64,000 bases of DNA. Origin: Loxodes magnus (Eukaryota; Ciliophora; Karyorelictea; Loxodida; Loxodidae). The notes under the pieces are model-generated. The model was not told where the DNA came from. It worked only from the letters and a program-made list of their open reading frames with translations, and did no database searches. Both the position numbers and the translations under genes were made by a program. The DNA is taken from NCBI GenBank assembly GCA_946699065.1, contig CAMPDV010000039.1, positions 1,144,898 through 1,208,897 on the forward strand, read 5' to 3'. Shown here one piece after another: positions 22,801-35,712 of this stretch (the first letter of the stretch is position 1; the number at the start of each line of letters is the position of its first letter).

Positions 22801-25181
22801 TCATCATTTTAATGCTTTATACAAGCTAAACCTACTGAACATTCTACATCACTTCCATTTTTGCATTATTCTCCTTCTTTCTTTGAATCATTGAAGGAAA
22901 TTACACATTAATCTTAGGGACTTTCTCTATAATAATTTTAAATATAACAAGGAGATCTTAATAAATAATCTTTTTCTTCTATAATTTCCTAATAACTACA
23001 ATTTTACTCACTGAAATAATAAACTCCTGCTTGTCAATCAATTTTCATCGTACTATTGCAGTACAGTTATCCTTCACATTCTTAGTTAGCTCAATATTTT
23101 TCTCTTGCTTAATACTTTTAACATTCAAAAGGATTAAGACTTTAACTTTTCGAGCACCCATGTTCGAGACAAGTCATTTCCGGATAGAATTTCTTATTAA
23201 ATCCTTCTGTTTTTGCAATTCAGTATTCGGCAAAAATTATTTCTTAGGTGCAGTTTTCAGTTAAGTTATAGGATAAAGCAGGATAGTATTTTCACTCCCA
23301 TTACTTAATGATATATTAAGTTAATAAACCAATGCTTTCTTAATCCAAGTTATAGATTCAACATTCTATTTTAAGTCTATTCTTTGTATAACATTTATCT
23401 TAATCAATATCTTTCACTCTTTTAAGACTTTCTATATACTCTAACGTTACGTTATCTCCTGTATGAGCTCCACAGTAAGTTTCTCCTTAACTATAATCAC
23501 ATGAGAGGTTTACAAAGTTCAACTCATCTTTTTAGTTAATGCTTCTACAGTCTCATTTATTATCTGCTTTAATGGGTTATTCTTATGATGCTTTATAAGG
23601 AAAAGTACATTTCGATTACTTATTCTCCAGAGTTAAAGGTTCGCAGGTAAAAGACCTACATGCTAGTTACTGCTTTGTATTTAAATCGCAAGGAGCATTA
23701 ATGATCTCATTTATATTGAGAGAGAAGATTCCATAACATTAGTTTCCTAAACAAACAGCATCATTAGTACAATCATAATCATCTAAGCATTTTCTATCTT
23801 CTCCAGGTATAATTTATTTCTAGCACTTCTAATTTATACATGAAAGTCCAACTTCGCATATATGATCTTAGCATTCTTCGAATTCCTTTAATCCTTTACA
23901 TCTAAAGTTCATACACTTATTAGAAAAGCATTACTTATCTTGTATACAGAACTCTCCAGCATAAGCTTTAGCTAGTATGTATTTTTTATCTTATTAGCAG
24001 TATTAATTTTCTATATCTGTCTATTAATCTTAATAGCATGTTTAATTAATGCAGGGATCTAAAAATATTAAATCTTATTATTTATAGATGCATAAATTAT
24101 TTTAAAGCTCCTAGCATTAGAAAGTATAGCACTCTTGATGAAAAGTCAAAAATTATTTTGAATTGTAATATTAGAAATTAGTACTCAAAATGGAGTATAA
24201 TAATGTATCATCTATGTAACTGTAATTGACTCCATAGTTTATAATAGGTAGTCATTCCATTAGTACTATACCACTTAATATTGTTAAAGCATATGTGTTA
24301 AGATGATATTTCCAACATTCAAAATTAAACCTTTGTGAGGTATAACAAACTCCGTTTGTAAGTTATAATCAAGGAACTAAGTAATTCTTGAAATCATGCT
24401 TAAAGTTTTATGCTAAGTTAGAGGACATTTCTACCTTACAGAATGAGTTACTTTCTTTGGAAGATACAGCACATCCACATATACCAAAACTGCCAGATTC
24501 ATAAGCGCAATCATTCATTTTAGTTTCATCAGAACAAGGCATAGGAGGAGTGTGAAGACTTACAGGAGGATCCATACATTTATAGCCTTAAGTTAGATTA
24601 TCTAAAGAGCAATACATAGATTCACACTAAATGTAAAAGATATCCATAAAGTTATATGAAGAATAATTTTAGTAATAGCATATTGAATCAAAATTTTCAA
24701 GTTATTCTATTTAACATTACTAATTGTTTTAAACTGATAAGTAAGGAACGCAAACTGAATTACATGTTAAGTTATTTAAGCAATCAGTTGATTATTAGCA
24801 AATCTATCCTTCTAGTTTCTATTTTTAGCACTAATTGGACGTCAAATTACAGAATTCTCCAATCTCACAATCGTAGAAAGCTGTGCAAGTATTATGTTTA
24901 ACACTTTAACATGTGTTATTATTGCAATTTTTACTTACGCAAAAAGCATTATTAATACAGTATTCTCCTGTATTGTTTTGGTTTATCAAGCAAATTCCCT
25001 TAAAATGCAAATTTACACATGTCTGCTGATTAACTTCTTTACAAAACTAAACTTTTATTATAGGAGGATCCCTGCATATGTAGCAATGTTTTTACTAAAT
25101 AGTAGTGGAAACGAACTTTGCGCATTCTATACTTAATCCCAACTAAACTAAAGTGAGAATTATGAAAATGTGAGTTTTCAT
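19896..25181 (-). CDS. Receptor protein kinase A: Cys-rich ectodomain, TM, TKL-like kinase
   Basis: This is a single 1,761-residue frame from the ATG at 25181 to the TGA at 19896-19898, with TAR = Gln and 17 internal TGA = Trp. The signal peptide is MKTHIFIILTLVQLGLS. The ectodomain (to about residue 1350) is dense in Cys with NxS/T sites and has four internal repeats, each marked by a Cys-Trp pair at residues about 290, 608, 952 and 1281. The TM segment is at about 1355-1374 (VSILLLTLIAILY). The kinase domain has GEGSFGKV (about 1431), VAIK, HRDLKPEN (about 1546), DFG (about 1566), YMAPE, DIWAFG, and PSQRP near the C-terminus. All catalytic residues are present. It probably senses an external cue and phosphorylates proteins at the cell surface. 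The ligand is unknown. The C-terminal tail (from about residue 1690) is unlike B and C. The family level is secure and the role is inferred. Confidence 0.9.
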
Positions 25182-27130
25182 TTTATAAATGTGGTATAAT
25201 TGAAAATAAGTTGAGTAATTAGGACTTTATGCTCTCTTTTAGATAAAATTAATATAAGATAAGTATAAATTCCTGAATAAGCTTTTATTAGAGAGTTCGA
25301 AGATATACTTTATGAAGTATTAGTTTATGAGTAAAGGCTTTAATTCAATGATTAGTATAGTTGATCTAAGAATTAATAGGATAATTACTTCTAAAGTTGG
25401 TTTTGATTTTTTTTATGATATATCAAATATTATTATATTTAGCTTATTTAAGTTCTAAAAACCATTTTGTACTTATATGATTTATAGGTATTATTTCTCT
25501 ATCCCTAAGTTTGATAAGTCTGTTTTTTACTTAAATCTCATTTAATAAAAGATTTTGCTTAGTTCTAGGAAGTTTTTGCTTTGAAGTATAAATTTGTATA
25601 TGTTTATACTTAGCTCTTTTAAAGAGTTCTAATGGAAGTAATAAAAGTGATAAGTCTCATTTTATTATTCCTAGATTTTATGCTTTTTAATTAGTTTCGC
25701 TAATGAATTTTAAAATCCCTCTTTATTATAGTTCTGCTTATAAATTACTGCTAGAAAAATGAATAATAATCAGCATCAAAATACAAACAAGCTATTTATA
25801 ATGCAATATCTTAAATTTAGGTGTAATATTCAATCTCATGCTGGAAGAAATAAGACTTAATAAATATCTTATTAGAGGTAATAAAATCTGAAAGTATTCA
25901 GATAAATTTAGTTATTAATCAACAAATCTCATATATTATGCATAAAAGAACTGCTAATACTAATGTAATCATTTATACTAAGATATATTTAGAAAAGAAG
26001 CAACGAACTCTTAACCCAACTGCTATTAAGAAGTATATTGATTTCTCTTTTAGAGTAATAATAAATATATAGGATATTTTATAAAAATAAGCTTTTCTAT
26101 TTAAATAAATAAAATAAGCTTTAATCACGTACAACTAATAAAACTTATAAAGGTATTAGTAAGATGCTAAAGAATTAAACTAAGCTATATAATCTAAATC
26201 TAATATTAATAATAATAGCTAGAAATTTAAAAGAAGAGTTTATTTCATCTTCTTTAAATGTATATTATGCACCTTATTTTCTTAAATTAGTTTAATAACT
26301 AACTAATTATATTTACTAAATATAACTTCAATTATACATCTTTTACCATACCATTTATTAGGAGATATGATTTTTAACTAAATTTATTTCGTTTTGCTAT
26401 AAAATATTTAGACTTTACTCTTTTATTATATTTTACAGTTATAATTGAGATTTAATACTCATTTAATAGTTTAAATTATCAAAATAATTTAAAACCTTAG
26501 CCTATGACAAATTCTTGACTTTATCCCTTGTTTAATTTGGCTTTAAATTAATTATATTGCTTATCTAGACATTAAATCTATATTAAGGATTTAATTCCTT
26601 ATATTATATACAACATTGAAGTTAAATTTTTAGAAATATTTTAATTTTATTAGCATGCTTTATTTAGATTAAGCATTTAATATATGTACTTAGAAATTCA
26701 TTAAGTGTAAATTATAACTGGAAACTTAAAAATTCAAGGTTTTTTTTGGGTTTTTAACCAGTTTAGATTGTTCTATTTTTGTTATAATGGAATTCTCATT
26801 CGTTTTTAAATATGAATTGCTAGCTTTATCTTAATAAAATTTTATCTGTCTCATATATTTTTTTGTAAGGTTCTATTATTATTTATAAATGAGGCTTAAA
26901 AATTCTTCAATTTCTTTATCCTTTATTTTTAAGTCTTTTTTAGTGCTAAAGCAACAATTTACTAGATGATAGACAGAATTGTAATATAATCATATTTTTT
27001 ATTCTATTTCAGCTCTGGCTATGGAAGAATGTATTTTTTTAGTTTTCCCAATCTTTTATTAACTTTGCTTTTTATTTTATTTTATATTCAAGCAATCACG
27101 ATATTAGTCTTAATTATCATTCGAAAATGT
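25182..27130. other. Upstream region of kinase A, no clear gene
   Basis: A TTTATAAA-like stretch sits just upstream of the kinase start and is a possible promoter element. Further up, the frame of the small ORF at 27131-27463 continues past its TGA as protein-like sequence to about 26,720, so that gene could be longer. Repeated in unit 2 at 44424-46390 with more indels than in the coding parts. Confidence 0.4.
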
Positions 27131-27463
27131 TCAATTTAGTCGAGTTAGGATTTTATGCGCTGATTATTTTAATTTTTTGAGCAAGCTATTTATAAGGATA
27201 TGGATCTTCTAAACTTAGTTACTTGTTATGTATAAAAAATCTCTTATTTTCTTTGAAAGATTACTCATATGATTGTCGAGCATTTATTTTATTTCCGCAT
27301 TGCTTTATACAACTTCGCTAGTTTACAATTATAAGAGTTCTAATTTAACTTACTTTAAGTTGAATGTTTTGAAACTATAACAAAAATCTTAGTTATTTTT
27401 GCTTCTTTTCAGCTAATCTTATGATTTTCCATTTAATTTTTTAAATAACTTGTAAATTTCCAT
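27131..27463 (-). CDS. Small Lys/Leu-rich protein (110 aa), unit 1
   Basis: The ATG at 27463 opens MEIYKLFKKLNGKSQDQLKR and reaches a TGA at 27131-27133. Composition is helical and charged, with no known domain. It starts 70 bases after the Gln-rich gene's probable stop and on the same strand, so it could be a separate gene or a later exon of it. The unit 2 copy (ATG at 46711) has a one-base insertion near the 3' end, which argues against strong constraint there. The call is tentative. Confidence 0.35.
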
Positions 27464-27532
27464 TTTAATTTAATTGCTTAAATAATAAAATATCAAATTA
27501 AATTAATTTTCTTAGATTAAAAGTATAAAAAT

Positions 27533-30500
27533 TCATAGCTTTATTTCTTCAGCTGGATATTACTTATCAAGTATCTATTTCTACAAATTCTCTTGTAGCT
27601 TATTAATATAACCTTGTTCAAAATATTTTGGGTAGAATTCAGAAATTTTTTAAATATGCTAAACCAATATTTTGCTTATTAGTATGTTAGAATATTTCTC
27701 ATCTTTTTTTAAAACTGGAGGAAGCTATTATTGTAGAGGCTAAACTTATTACTTACTTTATTATGATTGGACTGATTCCATATTCTTTTATGTTTCTTAA
27801 TTTGGAACTGCTTTAATATCTTAGTTGTATAATATTTTGACAGTTTCTTTTATTTAAAAGCTGGAGTATGAAGCTTGACAATTTTCAATAAATGTAATGC
27901 AACTCTACTGAGGTAATAGAATTATCTATTCTTTTAGTTTGCTTGATAGTTCATAATTCTCTTATCTTTACTATTTAGTAGCTTTTAATAGTTCTTCATT
28001 TGAACTTTCTTCACTTTCTTCATCTGATTCTATCTCGATGCTTGATTTGAATGCATTTTCTTATAGCAGGGAACTCTAAGCGATCAAGAATACAGATCTA
28101 TAAGAAAGTGTTTGAATGGCTGAAAGTTTGCGTTCAAAAGTTTTTTGCATACTGCTAAGGGACAGTTAAAGTTCTTAAAGTAGCTTGACATCTATTGCAA
28201 GAACATCGTCTAAATGGCTATTAATTTAATAGTCTAAAAGCTATTTTTTTTCTTATTTGCTGTGATCACTAGATGAATCTTCGGCCATAAAGTAGATTTT
28301 GAATTATTTGAGTACACTAGGAGGTAGAAACCCTGAGTTTGCTATAGTCAATAGTTACTTAATTAATCCTTTTGCGATTTATTCATCTTGCTTTGACAGT
28401 AAAAGACTTCTATCGAACTTCTTTTAATTTATCCATTATATGCTTCAATCTGATTTTTTCATATTAACGAAAGCAATTTTATTACTTCTTTGAACTGCCT
28501 GAATGACTTCTTGATTTTCAGGTTTGCTAATGATTTTATAGACCGTATCATTAGAGATATCATCAGTATTGAACTTAACAAGATAGTTAATATTCTCTAC
28601 TTTCGTTAAGAGTTCATGCTTTTATAGCTAAATTCATCTAATGCTAGAAATCATTTTATGCAAGCTAAGTTAACTTTAAAACTGCTTACTTAGAGTCATG
28701 AGTTCTTCATACTTACTATTTACTTAATGAATTCTTATTTGAATTGCTTCTTTATCACTTATCATTCCATAAATATATCAATTAAAAAGCACCGTGAAAC
28801 CACCATAATTGCTTAGCTCTTAGTATATTTGATGAGTTTCAAAATCTTGAGAAGATAAAAGCTGGAAAATAACCAAAGCACTGAAAGGAATAATATTAGC
28901 TGTATTTTTAATATAATCATCAAGTCCTTTTCTTTCCATGTATAAAGCCAGCGATACTATCTAGAAACTATTGAGCTAGAAATCTCTTACTACTTGCTTA
29001 AAGTAGTTATATAGCTACCTTTATTTACACCAGCTAAATAATTATTTCGTACTTCATTTTTCTTCTCTAGCTACTTCGCTAATTTATAAAAGCTTTCTAA
29101 ATTCTTAGTGTAAGTTATATTGAAAAGCTTAGTCATTAAAAATTCAAATAATCAAACCTTTTAAAAGCTATTTTTCAAATTTTTTATAATCTTTATCATA
29201 ATTAACCTTTAGAATTTTAATCCTCTCAGTTTACTTCTATAAGCTATCTAGTCATTGCTATTTTTATTCATTTGTAATATTAATTTTAGTCTTATTTGAG
29301 TAATTTTATATTACTTATTAGTAAACTTTGAGAAGATTTGAGTTTTCCTCTTATTAATCCATATTATTTAAGAAACTGTTCAATTTGCTAAAGAAGTCTG
29401 CATATTAGAGTTTCTGATTATTCCTTTATTTTTCTGTTTAAGACATTTAGTATTGTTTCGTTGATGTCTTGCTGTTTGCCTTCTCTAAATTTTACCTTTG
29501 CACCGATTTTTATTTCTTATCTTCTGTTTTTTTAATCCAGTTTTATAAAGTTTGTTGAATGAGTTATTAATCTCCAGCTTATGAAAAGGTAATTTACTAA
29601 TTTAGCTGATTTTCAATCACAATCACTAGGCTTTACATTTCCTGTACCTGGCTTTAATTTAAATTCTGCTAGCATGAAATAAAGGTTTTAACGAACATTA
29701 TTAAGGTATTTTATTTTGGATTTGCATTAGTCTAGAAGTTAACTAGCTAAATAAAGTTCTTATATTGTTATCTTTCTTCCAGTTTAGTTTCTACTAATTA
29801 TTAATCTTAAGCATCTTAAAGTTATAATAAGTTACTTACAAGTAAGATTATCTAATTAACTATCAGTCGGTAAAAGTCTATATTTCCTACTCCTTAACTC
29901 ATTAGGCTTAGTTATTCTTATGGTATATACTTATAGTTATCAGGATTACTCTCAAGTATTAGAAATATTTAGTTTTTTAAGAGTTCAAGCTAGACTGGCT
30001 AGTTTAAAAATCTAACCGTTTATAAGTCTTAACTAACTAGAACTGAATACCCTTAAAGTATTACAAGTAAATTAGATTAAAGGAGTTTTAAGGTAAAAGT
30101 TAAGACTTTATAAACGAATAGTTCTAACTATTAACAAGTGAAACTATCATTTTGATTCCTTTGCTGCATTAATTAAGATAATGGATATAGTTAGTTTTGC
30201 TCTATTGATTACGGGATTTTTATTTCATTAATGCTCATGATACTACTTTCATTAGTTGATTCTCTTATTTAATGACAGACTAAGCAAATATCACTAATAT
30301 TTTATTTCTTAAAGTATTAAATTTACTTTCTCTTATAGCATTCCATTAAAGTGTATTACTCTATATCTTTGTATATTTCAATTTTAATAAGTCTATAATT
30401 CTTTTCTTTATCTTAAACTGTCAAATAAAATTCTATTCGAGATTTTCCAAGGCTATAGGCAGAAACAATCTTAGGCTCACTAAAGTTTAAATCTTTGAAT

Positions 30501-31087
30501 GGGATTATAGCTATATAGTTTGAATAAGCTTTTTTGAGCATTCCTGATAAGCTCTATATCTCTTTTGAAGAAATAACCTTTTTACTGTCTTCTTTTGCTA
30601 AATATTCTAGTAATTTTTTATTTTTCTCTTTTCTTAATTCTTGAACTTAACTATAAGAATTTTCCTTGTTATATTTTTATTTTTTATTTCGTATTTTTTC
30701 ACTTTTTGGCTCAGAATATTCACTTGGCAAGTTAGTATCTGCCTTAGTATTTAATGTGCCTTAAGTTTACTCTGATGAGTTACTTTGCCATTTTTATTCG
30801 ATCTAATCTTAAAAATCTGAAGATTTAACATAGTTAATATGGTTTTATTCTAAGAAATGCGTAATTTATTTTTAGAATTCTTCAAAACTATCTAAGTTTA
30901 AGATCTACATAAATTTAGCATTATCATAATTAACAAATTCACTATTTGATTCTTGAGCCTTCTTTTAATTGCCATAGCATAATAATTACTCCAAGCTTTA
31001 TTATTTAGTATTCTAGCTTATTTCCTTCCTGTTTTAAAAAAGATCTCTTAGTTATTTATTGGTAAAACATTAAGATCCTTTCTCCAT
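27533..31087 (-). CDS. Gln-rich protein of unknown function (1,184 aa), unit 1
   Basis: The frame from the ATG at 31087 (MEKGSQCFTNKQLRDLF) to the TGA at 27533-27535 is 1,185 codons, with six internal TGA codons at plausible Trp sites and a handful of TGG. It has Gln/Lys-rich low-complexity parts, coiled-coil stretches and an acidic Ser/Glu run (about residue 1000). No signal peptide is evident, so it is probably intracellular. Residues about 190-430 have a rhythm faintly like a protein kinase fold, including YKYIPQEQL where a kinase has YxAPE, but HRD and DFG are absent. A pseudokinase is a guess only. It is transcribed in the same direction as kinase A, 2.3 kb upstream, and is repeated in unit 2. 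Confidence 0.6.
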
Positions 31088-32823
31088 TTTAAGAAATGGT
31101 TATAGACTTACATTATAAATATTTGTTTAATCATAAATTACATTATAATATAGTATAATTGAATATTAGTTTAAATAGTAATATAGCTAATTATATAAGT
31201 TTATTTAACTTTTAAATAGTCAAGTTCTATTATAAGTTATTAGGTTGTATTTTATTTCTACCTTTACTAAATTTATATCTAAATATCTTAGTTACTTTTA
31301 AATCCTATAGCTTCATTTAAGCAGAGGATGTATGCATTATATAATTTAGAAATGCTTTATCTACTTAAAGTGCAGAATTTATAATGGTTCCTTTAACTAT
31401 CTTTCCTGAAGCTAAAAAACTGCTTAGTTTACAAAGGATATAAAATAATTAAAGAAGCAAAGACTTAAGGTTACTGTAAAAATAATAAAATAATAATAAT
31501 TATATTAGATCTAATAAAGCTATATAAGGAAAGGAATCATTTATCTTACAAATAAACTAACATAGCTAATTTAAATAATTTACATCTATTTAATTAATAA
31601 ATTAGATCAAACTCTAAAGGGTAGTTAAAATTAATTAATTAACTTATTTCTCATAATTATTAAAAATTTAAATCCCACCCTTGATTGCTATGCTATAAGT
31701 ATTTTTACTTCTATTAGAAACAATTATACACAGAATAAAACATTTAATTTATGAGCATTTTAATAAGCTTAATTTATGTAAATTGGTAGAATCTAATTAT
31801 GATAAACTAGTTGCTTTCATTATATTCTTTCTCCTAGATTCAAAGTTAATTTTGTTGTAGTTAGAGTATCTCTAATCTTATGTTTTTAAATTCTTTAATC
31901 TAAGTATTAGCTATTTAATATAAATAGTAAAAGCAAATAAAGAATCAAAAGTAAAGCTTTAAGCTACTTTATATTTATTCAGAAAGCTATTTTTCTTTGT
32001 TTATAAATTCCTTCTAAAATGTAAGCAGCGCTTTATATTTATTAAATTTGGTTACTTGCAGCACTTGCATCTAATACTAGCAATATAATTTACAAAAGAT
32101 GATGTTTTATCTATTAATGATCCTTAATCTATGATACTTAAAGTTTCTATAATTTTAGATAAACTGATACTTATATCCTTTAAATTTAATTATATTCCAA
32201 TTATACTCGTAGCTTATAATATTTCCCTTTAAATAGTTAATTAATCTTTATATGGCTATTAACAATTTAATAATAGCTTCTTAAAATATTATTAAAAGTA
32301 TTGTAATAGTTAATTATTATTATTACAAATACCACCCTTTTAAATTATAAACCCATATAACCTATAATTCTATTTATTATGCATAAGATATTTACCTTTC
32401 CAATTTTTAATAAAGATATCTTTCCTTACAAATTAATTATATTTAGTTTATACCATTTTAGGCTTTAACTTCATATATCCTGGCTTAAGCTTATCATTTT
32501 AGTATATTAAAATCACCTAGAAATGTTTAGAAAGATAATTATTTTCATTTCCTCAAGTAAATAGGGAGTTAGTTATACAGGAAAGCATATCAAATATAAA
32601 TAATTAATCTTTAATACAGTCTTCCTAATAACCATTTATTGTATTATCAAACCTTTTATATAGTTAATGATATCTATAGGAGCCAAAAGCCAATTTAAAA
32701 TATTCCATCTCTAAATTATAGCCCTTCAAATTATTTACTTATCCATTGCTAATAAATAAAGGGGGACAATTATTGCTATAGCTTTTTATCAACCAACTCC
32801 CTGATTAGAACTATAATCCTTAA
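31088..32823. other. Divergent intergenic region, unit 1
   Basis: This lies between the minus-strand Gln-rich gene and the plus-strand remnant X. The first part is the likely promoter region of the Gln-rich gene. From about 32640 on the plus strand a frame related to X gives a hydrophobic, TM-like stretch (IFHLQIIALQIIYLSIANK), one frame off from X, so X probably once extended upstream. Confidence 0.35.
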
Positions 32824-33288
32824 ATGCTTTTAAAAATAAACAAATTGAATAGAAACACAGAACACACTCATCCATAATAAGAGTTCCTGAATATGAAATA
32901 TGGACAATTCATTTAGCTAGATACCTTTTAATTATACTCCTATTTGAAGACACTCTAGATAGAAAATCATAAATGGATAGAAGATAAATTTGATCAAAAT
33001 AAACTAAAAATTAATGATACAGATTGCTATTAAATTCATATTAAACTAACTAGAAAAGAATCAGCTAGATTTCAGAAAGCTAAACTAGATTTTGCAAAAT
33101 CTATTCGTAATTTTTAAGAAAGTTGCCTTAAATATTTTTTAGTTTTAAGTCTATTAATAATTTTCCTCATTTATCAACCAAAAATAAATAAAATTTAATT
33201 TTTACAATATTCAAAGGCAAAATAACTTAATTAAGATAGAATTATCCAAATCTGAGAATTTAATTAGTCAAATGATATAAACTGCTGA
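32824..33288 (+). CDS. Remnant X: partial protein with C-terminal TM, unit 1
   Basis: The frame beginning MLLKINKLNRNTEHTHPQQ continues through YLKTLQ-IENHKWIEDKF to a membrane segment (YFLVLSLLIIFLIY) and ends at TGA 33286-33288. A TGA at 33253-33255 is CGA in unit 2, so it is probably Trp here rather than the end. The 5' side is related over about 100 residues to remnant Y at 36.8 kb, and the similarity starts upstream of this ATG, so the start is probably internal. The pattern recalls the helical linker that follows TM segments in large ciliate PAS-type membrane proteins. That is inference from memory of the family. Confidence 0.35.
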
Positions 33289-34855
33289 AATACAGGAACT
33301 AATCTTATTTCAATTAATAATTTGAAAATATTTTAATTTAATGAAAACTTACTTGCTTGCTATTTAAAACTTGAACAATCATTAAGTAACTATCATTATG
33401 GGCAAATATTGATTAAATTCAATTTCCTTTGCTATCTCAAATTTATTCCTAGCATTTCAGTTTGTATTTAACCCAATCATTTTTTTCAAGAGAATCTACT
33501 GTTTAAAACTTCCAATCAAATCCAAGCTTGGGTAAAGTTGGCTTAATGAGTTATAGTTGGTATACTTGAAGAGAAATGATTTGATTAAATAATTTAAAAT
33601 AAACTTAATTAATTTAATATCCTAATAATTCTTATAAGCATCAAATCATACCTACTTTATTAAAGACTATTAATATGCTACATCTATACCAATATTTCCC
33701 TATTAATATATTCATGTTCAAAGTTCATAATTCAATCTTTATTCTTTCGGTAAATCTTAACAAATTGCCTCAAATTTATCTACAAATGTAGTTCTAAAGG
33801 TAAACATGGAATGATTACAATGTGAACTTATATACAAAAAGATAAATAATATGATCTAGTAAGATTAAAACAGATCTAAGCATTAAGAGAAGTAGTCTCT
33901 AGGTTTATTTATTAAATCTTGTTTAGATAACTTGTAAAATCCTCTTTATAATGATCTTCTATATAATGGTATTTCTTTACTATTTAGTGATCTAAGCTAT
34001 TCTTTATCTTTCACTTATTCATGAAACTAGAAATATTTTATTAATTAATACTTTACCTTTTCTTATACTATTCAGATAAGCCAAACTAGAACGACTCACG
34101 GATGCGAATTTAAGAATGATATACTTGCTTGAAGCACTAGTAGATTAAAAGATATTATTTAGCAGTTAAATCTGATACATTTAGTATTTATAAGCTAATT
34201 TATTCTTTACTTTAACAGATCTCCAGCAAAGAATCACTAAATTATCTCAGTCTGATATATCTTCCTTCAAACCCATTATTTCGTAATTTATAAAAATGGC
34301 TGGATTTATTTCATACAATCAGTCTAAATTTGGTTAAGTTCTGAACTAAATAGGAGCATAAAAAGTTAATGATCTATAATGGTATAATAAATAGAATTAG
34401 TTAGAATGTAAAAGGTTTAAATAATGAACTGTTTAATTTAATTTAGCTAGCCACTATTAAAGAAAAAAGCTTTTATTTCTAATTATATTCTCCTTTTTGT
34501 TAATTTAATTAGATCTAATTAAAGATAAACTTGTCTATGTTTAGACTTTATATTAGGCTTAATATAAAATAGATAGTTTCATTTAAGAAAATTATAAAGT
34601 TTAATATCTTAGAATTAACTAGAAGATAATTTAATTAGAAGCTATTCTAATATAAACGTTATTAAATAAAATACTACCATTATAAAGGAAAATAAACTCT
34701 TAAAAAAGTCAGAATTAATCAGTAAACTGGTTTTAAGCAGAAAAGATAAGGAGATATAATTAGCAGACCAGAATAGGATATCTAGCAAATAAATATAGTT
34801 AAGATTGTTGTTAAGGTAATTTAAATAAAATTTATCTCTTCTCTAAATAAATAAA
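33289..34855. other. Intergenic, nothing recognised
   Basis: AT-rich sequence between remnant X and the retroelement insertion. It is duplicated in unit 2 (52544-54110) almost unchanged, but no coding or RNA signal was found. Confidence 0.4.
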
Positions 34856-34870
34856 AAGAGTCAATTATCT
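34856..34870. repeat. Target-site duplication, left copy
   Basis: AAGAGTCAATTATCT is present immediately before the A-run of the inserted element and again at 35719-35733. Unit 2 has it once, at the uninterrupted site. Confidence 0.95.
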
Positions 34871-34886
34871 AAAAAAAAAAAAAAAA

Positions 34887-35712
34887 ATGGATTAATCTCT
34901 TCGACTCTCAAAAAATTAACTTAGAAACCTAAAGAAAAAAGCGGCAAAAGAAATTTAGAAAAAATAATAACAATAGGAGGAGTCAAGCTCTTCTTCAGAA
35001 GGTAAAGTTATGGTAGGATAAATAGAGATAAGTTAACCTAAAAACGAAACTAATCAAAAACTTTAAATTTAATTAGACCAAATGTAAAAAGTAATCTCAA
35101 ATTATGAAGAAACAACTTACAACTTAGGCGAAAAAATACGGGAACTAATGAGTAACATAGAAGATTAGAACAACGAATTACTAATACTTAGAAGATAACT
35201 TATTTGTAGCAAATTAATAACGGAAGAATAACTCTGAACTTAATCATAATAAAATTTTAAATACGACACAAAAATGGAAATAGAAAAAATACCAATAGAA
35301 TTAAAAACAGAATTGAATCCAGAAAAAGAAATGATTGCTACAAGTTTCATTAAAAGATTAGAAAATATAGAAAATAAATTATCATAAAAAAGAACGAAAT
35401 AAAGACAATAATACAAACTTTGTTGATGTTGCAAATCAAATCAACATATTTTAAAAAACTGTTGATAATGAAAGAAAATAAACGAATAAGAGCAGAAAAG
35501 AACATGGAGACAACTCAATAAACTATGAATAACTCCAACAGGGATCTACAAATAAAAGCTTTTTGCAAGACCACTTGAACGGTTACAGTGGTAACCTTCC
35601 ACTTAATAAAAAGGTCGTGGATCACACCCACGTTAAAAAAGCTGTCCGCAGGAACTGGTTGCAGTTCCAGAGAATGCAAAACTCTACTAACTTTAAGTAT
35701 ATTATTATTATT
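34887..35712 (+). CDS. Gag-like protein of element g4: coiled coil plus CCHC knuckle
   Basis: The ATG at 34887 begins MDQSLRLSKNQLRNLKKK. Residues about 28-40 are Gln/Glu/Ser runs, about 60-115 a coiled coil. TGA at 35235-35237 would stop it at 116 residues. As Trp the frame continues in phase to C-W-C-C-K-S-N-Q-H-I-L-K-N-C near 35417-35458, a canonical CX2CX4HX4C RNA-binding knuckle whose W is also TGA, then a Trp/Arg/Pro-rich tail into the TTA repeat. The same codons are present in g2. The true 3' end of the protein is uncertain because no stop is clear. It is probably the element's own RNA-binding protein. Confidence 0.7.
35570..35680 (+). other. Three consecutive hairpins at the 3' end of g4
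   Basis: GGTTAC-AGTG-GTAACC (about 35580-35595), CGTGG-ATCACAC-CCACG (about 35615-35631) and GGAACTG-GTTG-CAGTTCC (about 35651-35668) are perfect short stems placed just before the TTA tail. They also lie in g2, where one base of the last stem is changed. A structured 3' end next to the tail is what a LINE reverse transcriptase would recognise in trans. Confidence 0.65.

Noticed and set aside
22449-23264. Open frames on the plus strand across the kinase ectodomain, recurring in all three copies
   Set aside because: They are antisense shadows of the minus-strand kinase genes. Recurrence follows from the tandem duplication.
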